In this document: positions 6,396 through 8,542 of the stretch, piece after piece
How positions within the stretch are numbered: the stretch's first letter is position 1
Layout: each line of letters begins with the position of its first letter
DNA from: Desulfobacteraceae bacterium
GTDB taxonomy: Bacteria; Desulfobacterota; Desulfobacteria; Desulfobacterales; UBA11574
Assembly (NCBI GenBank): GCA_002868985.1
Contig: PKTV01000490.1
Coordinates: 1-8,542, forward strand
DNA length: 8,542 nt
Direction: 5' to 3'
The notes under the pieces: model-generated
What the model saw: only the letters and a program-made list of their open reading frames with translations
Told to the model about the DNA's origin: nothing
The model's database searches: none
Position numbers and translations under genes: made by a program

Positions 6396-7888
6396 TATCT
6401 CACCACCATCAGATTGATTATTTTAAGAAAAAGATCCGGAAAAATGCCGAACAGAACCGAAGCCACGGCACAAAAAAACAAAGGAATCACCATAAACATA
6501 ATAAAGGGGGAACCTTCTAAAAAACCGGCAGAAGGGTTGTCCCCCGGATTTGGTTTTCCGAAAAACGATGTATAGACCACCGGTACGAAATAGCCTGCGT
6601 TGAGAAGGCTGCTTACCAGGATGACCGTCAACAGGATCGTATTATGGATGTCCAGAGTCCCCAGTGCCAGAAACCATTTTGTTACAAAACCACTCACCGG
6701 GGGAACCCCGATCATGCTCAGAGAAGCAAGGCCGAACGCAATCATGGTAAAGGGCATGTTCCAGCCGATTCCCCCCATCTCCGATACGTTTTTTTTATGG
6801 GTTGCCACATAAATTGCGCCTGCGCAGAAAAAGAGTGTGATTTTGGCAAAGGCATGATTGGTGATATGGATAATTCCGCCGGTAATACTGTTTGGGGTCA
6901 ACATGGCAACCCCTAAAATGATATAAGAAAGTTGACTGACTGTAGAATAGGCCAGTCTCATTTTTAGATTGTTTTGGGTAAGTGCGATCGTGGAAGCGAC
7001 AATGATGGTAAAAGACGCCAGGTAGGCGGTAAAGATTCCGAGGCCGAGTTTGTTCAGAATATCGATGCCGAATACCGAAAGCATCACTCTGGCAATGGAG
7101 AACACCCCTACTTTGACCACAACCACGGCATGCAACAATGCGGAAACCGGAGTGGGGGCCACCATTGCTGCAGGAAGCCATCCGTGAATCGGCATGATCG
7201 CCGCTTTGGCAAATCCAAAAATACACAATAGATAGGTGATTTTCACCAGTAACGGAGTTGCGGTGTGGGGAAAGATACCCGGTACAACATTGCCGATGGC
7301 AAAATCCAAGGTGCCGCACTGGACGTAAACCAGAACCATGGCCGGCAACAGAAAAGCCTTGGAAGCGAACATCAAATAAACGATATATTTCCGACCACCA
7401 AAATACCCTTCCTCGTCCTGGTGGTGTGCAACCAGCGGATAGGTAAAGATGGAAACGATTTCGTAAAACAAATAGAGGGTGAACAGATTGGCGGAAAATG
7501 CCGCCCCCATGGCGCCGCCAACAGCTACCGCATAGCAAAAGTAAAATCGTGTCTGGGCATGTTCGCTTAAACCCCGCATGTAGCCGACACAGTAAAATCC
7601 GGCCATAATCCACAAAAATGAAGATGTCCCGGCGAAAAGTATGCCCAGACCATCCAAATGAAATTTTACACTAACACCGGGGTAAAGGGTAAATAGCGTG
7701 TATTTATAAGATCCTCCTGCCAAAAGGTGGGGCAATAAATAGACAACCGATAGAAAGGTCAGCACCGCGCCACAGACAGACCAGGACTCTCTCAGGTTCG
7801 GTTTGTTCTTCGAAGCCATAATGAGAAGCGCCGTAACCAAGGGAATCAGTGGGGTCAAAATAATTTTGCTTGTGATAATGGTTTCCAT
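6395..7888 (-). CDS. NuoL/MrpD-like proton-translocating antiporter subunit
   Basis: 497 residues with about 14 hydrophobic helices, ATG at 7886-7888 behind a weak AGG seven bases upstream. The full ion path is present: E143 in TM5 (LYLFYEIVSIFTY), K228 in TM7 (GFAKAAIMPIHGWLPAA), H253 and K259 in TM8 (SALLHAVVVVKVGVF), H345 and K349 in TM11 (ITNHAFAKITLFF) and K404 in TM12 (PPVSGFVTKWFL). The APTPVSALLHA segment (244-254) is NuoL/MrpA-like, but the protein stops right after the core, with no lateral helix. In databases such proteins are usually called monovalent cation/H+ antiporter subunit D family. It sits between nuoK and the 82-residue gene, where a canonical operon has nuoL. It probably translocates protons (sodium cannot be excluded) as one of four antiporter-like subunits of the complex. 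The start is reasonable, but the weak ribosome binding site makes it less certain than the others. Confidence 0.9.
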   Translation of the reverse strand: METIITSKIILTPLIPLVTALLIMASKNKPNLRESWSVCGAVLTFLSVVYLLPHLLAGGSYKYTLFTLYPGVSVKFHLDGLGILFAGTSSFLWIMAGFYCVGYMRGLSEHAQTRFYFCYAVAVGGAMGAAFSANLFTLYLFYEIVSIFTYPLVAHHQDEEGYFGGRKYIVYLMFASKAFLLPAMVLVYVQCGTLDFAIGNVVPGIFPHTATPLLVKITYLLCIFGFAKAAIMPIHGWLPAAMVAPTPVSALLHAVVVVKVGVFSIARVMLSVFGIDILNKLGLGIFTAYLASFTIIVASTIALTQNNLKMRLAYSTVSQLSYIILGVAMLTPNSITGGIIHITNHAFAKITLFFCAGAIYVATHKKNVSEMGGIGWNMPFTMIAFGLASLSMIGVPPVSGFVTKWFLALGTLDIHNTILLTVILVSSLLNAGYFVPVVYTSFFGKPNPGDNPSAGFLEGSPFIMFMVIPLFFCAVASVLFGIFPDLFLKIINLMVVR

Positions 7889-7918
7889 ATATATGCCTAA
7901 AATTTATCCTGTCTGGTA

Positions 7919-7940
7919 ACCCGCCTCTTTAAGCGAGGGT
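7919..7940 (-). promoter_or_regulatory. Hairpin in the only long intercistronic gap of the operon
   Basis: In the 64-base gap between nuoK and the 497-residue gene, ACCC (minus strand of 7937-7940) pairs with GGGT (7919-7922). It continues, after a two-base bulge, through GC/GC (7933-7934 with 7923-7924) around an eight-base loop. No T-run follows, so it is not a terminator. It could protect an mRNA end after processing or tune translation of the antiporter genes relative to nuoJK. The stem is short, and this is inference. Confidence 0.3.
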
Positions 7941-7952
7941 CATGACAAAAAT

Positions 7953-8267
7953 CTACCCATGAAGTTCTTTGACCTCATCCGGATCTATGGATCGATACTT
8001 TCGGAAAACAGCAAGTATAAAACTCACCACAATGGCTGCTTCTGCGGCAGCAATACCCATGATAAACAGGGTAATCACCTGACCAACGGCAGGATCGGGA
8101 GCAAGAAAACGGTTAAACGCCATAAAATTTATTCCGGCACCGTTAAGAATCAGCTCCGTGGAGACCAGCATGCCGATAAAGGACCTGTGCTGGATCAATC
8201 CGTAAATGCCGGCGATAAGAAGAAAGACAGCCAGGATTAAATAGGAGTTAACATTATTACTGATCAT
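7953..8267 (-). CDS. nuoK: NADH-quinone oxidoreductase subunit K
   Basis: 104 residues, typical for the family, with three transmembrane helices (about 8-26, 30-52 and 62-88). The two buried glutamates of the central ion channel are present: E38 (STELILNGAGINF) and E76 (AAAEAAIVVSF), equivalent to E36 and E72 of Escherichia coli NuoK. It sits at the root of the membrane arm with NuoJ and links the quinone-side machinery to the antiporter subunits. The ATG at 8265-8267 overlaps the nuoJ stop by four bases (ATGA) and has a GGGGGA ribosome binding site about ten bases upstream. The C-terminal tail (89-104) is charged, as usual. Confidence 0.96.
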   Translation of the reverse strand: MISNNVNSYLILAVFLLIAGIYGLIQHRSFIGMLVSTELILNGAGINFMAFNRFLAPDPAVGQVITLFIMGIAAAEAAIVVSFILAVFRKYRSIDPDEVKELHG

Positions 8268-8542
8268 GTGGATGCTTCCCCCTCTTCTTCCTGAACAGCG
8301 GCGACTTCTTTTCCGGCCGGAAGGTCCGTCATCATCTCTCCGGTTCCGCCCCTGGCCAGGATGATCGCGCCAACAATCGCAATCAAAAGGATGACCGAAA
8401 TCAATTCAAAAGCCAGGCAATACGTGTAAAGGAACTCTTCTCCCAGGTGAGCCATTGAAAAATTCCTGTCGTCTGCCACGGCAGGAATCCAATCGGTTTT
8501 TAGAACACAGGCAAGGATCAGTAAAAAAGCCGTAACCGCCGA
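8264..8542 (-). CDS. nuoJ: NADH-quinone oxidoreductase subunit J, C-terminal part
   Basis: The frame is open to the right window edge, so only the last 92 residues are seen. They contain the end of one transmembrane helix (the first 14 residues), a loop, and the last helix, ELISVILLIAIVGAIILAR, after LGEEFLYTYCLAFE. This pattern (LGxxLYTxYxxxFExxSxxLLxAxxGAxxLAR) is the classic NuoJ C-terminus. A short acidic, alanine-rich tail follows, ending in EEEGEAST. A GTG codon at 8477-8479 is internal, not the start. NuoJ lies at the junction of the peripheral and membrane arms. It overlaps nuoK by four bases. The 5' portion and nuoA-I should lie beyond the window. Confidence 0.92.
   Translation of the reverse strand, partial: SAVTAFLLILACVLKTDWIPAVADDRNFSMAHLGEEFLYTYCLAFELISVILLIAIVGAIILARGGTGEMMTDLPAGKEVAAVQEEEGEAST

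Noticed and set aside
6789..6796. Run of eight A residues (minus strand) in the 497-residue gene, a possible slippage or frameshift site.
   Set aside because: It encodes ordinary lysine codons in a loop, the zero frame continues through conserved TM12 motifs to a normal end, and no stimulatory structure or meaningful alternative frame follows.
6795..7613. A 272-codon open frame on the minus strand inside the 497-residue antiporter gene.
   Set aside because: It lies wholly within a gene with clear family motifs in another frame, its product is rich in Cys, His and Arg with no membrane or domain pattern, and it has no ribosome binding site of note. It is a shadow frame.
4388..7888. A free-standing Mrp (MrpABCDEFG) Na+/H+ antiporter operon.
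   Set aside because: No MrpA-C or E-G partners are present, and the genes are embedded between nuoJK and nuoMN with coupled junctions, so membership of a complex I-type enzyme is more likely.

Overview
The window is almost entirely minus-strand. It carries the distal, membrane-arm half of a complex I-type (NADH:quinone oxidoreductase / Fpo-like) operon, followed by two small unrelated genes. Reading in the direction of transcription from 8542 down to 1 the order is: nuoJ (5' end outside the window), nuoK, a 497-residue NuoL/MrpD-like antiporter subunit, an 82-residue two-helix membrane protein, a second 589-residue NuoL/MrpD-like antiporter subunit with a C-terminal extension, nuoM and nuoN. 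After a gap come a 74-residue membrane protein of unknown function and the N-terminal 147 residues of a secreted DUF3124 protein cut by the window edge.

The gene order J-K-antiporter-small protein-antiporter-M-N, moderate GC content and the linked DUF3124 gene fit an anaerobic Desulfobacterota (Desulfobacterales-like sulfate reducer). This is inferred from remembered gene-order patterns, not from a search. The input module (NuoA-I, and any NuoEFG) would lie beyond 8542 and is not visible, so the electron donor cannot be read from this window.

Region by region: 8542-1332 is one tightly packed operon. Adjacent genes overlap by 4, 1 and 11 bases or are separated by at most 26 bases, with one exception: a 64-base gap after nuoK that contains a hairpin. 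1331-1007 is non-coding, with a cluster of GC-rich palindromes and a plausible promoter for the 74-residue gene. 781-443 is non-coding, with a probable terminator and a striking nested inverted repeat. 442-1 is the DUF3124 gene, preceded by a near-perfect Shine-Dalgarno sequence.

Working model: NuoJ and NuoK form the root of the membrane arm, and four antiporter-like subunits (instead of the usual three, L/M/N) sit beyond it. NuoM, NuoN and the 497-residue subunit keep all the expected ion-path Glu/Lys positions. The 589-residue subunit has Asn where the TM7 Lys normally is, but it is the one that carries a NuoL-like lateral-helix tail. The points most worth a second look are the four-antiporter layout, the division of NuoL traits between two proteins, the conserved-looking small protein wedged between them, and the intergenic nested inverted repeat at about 498-654.
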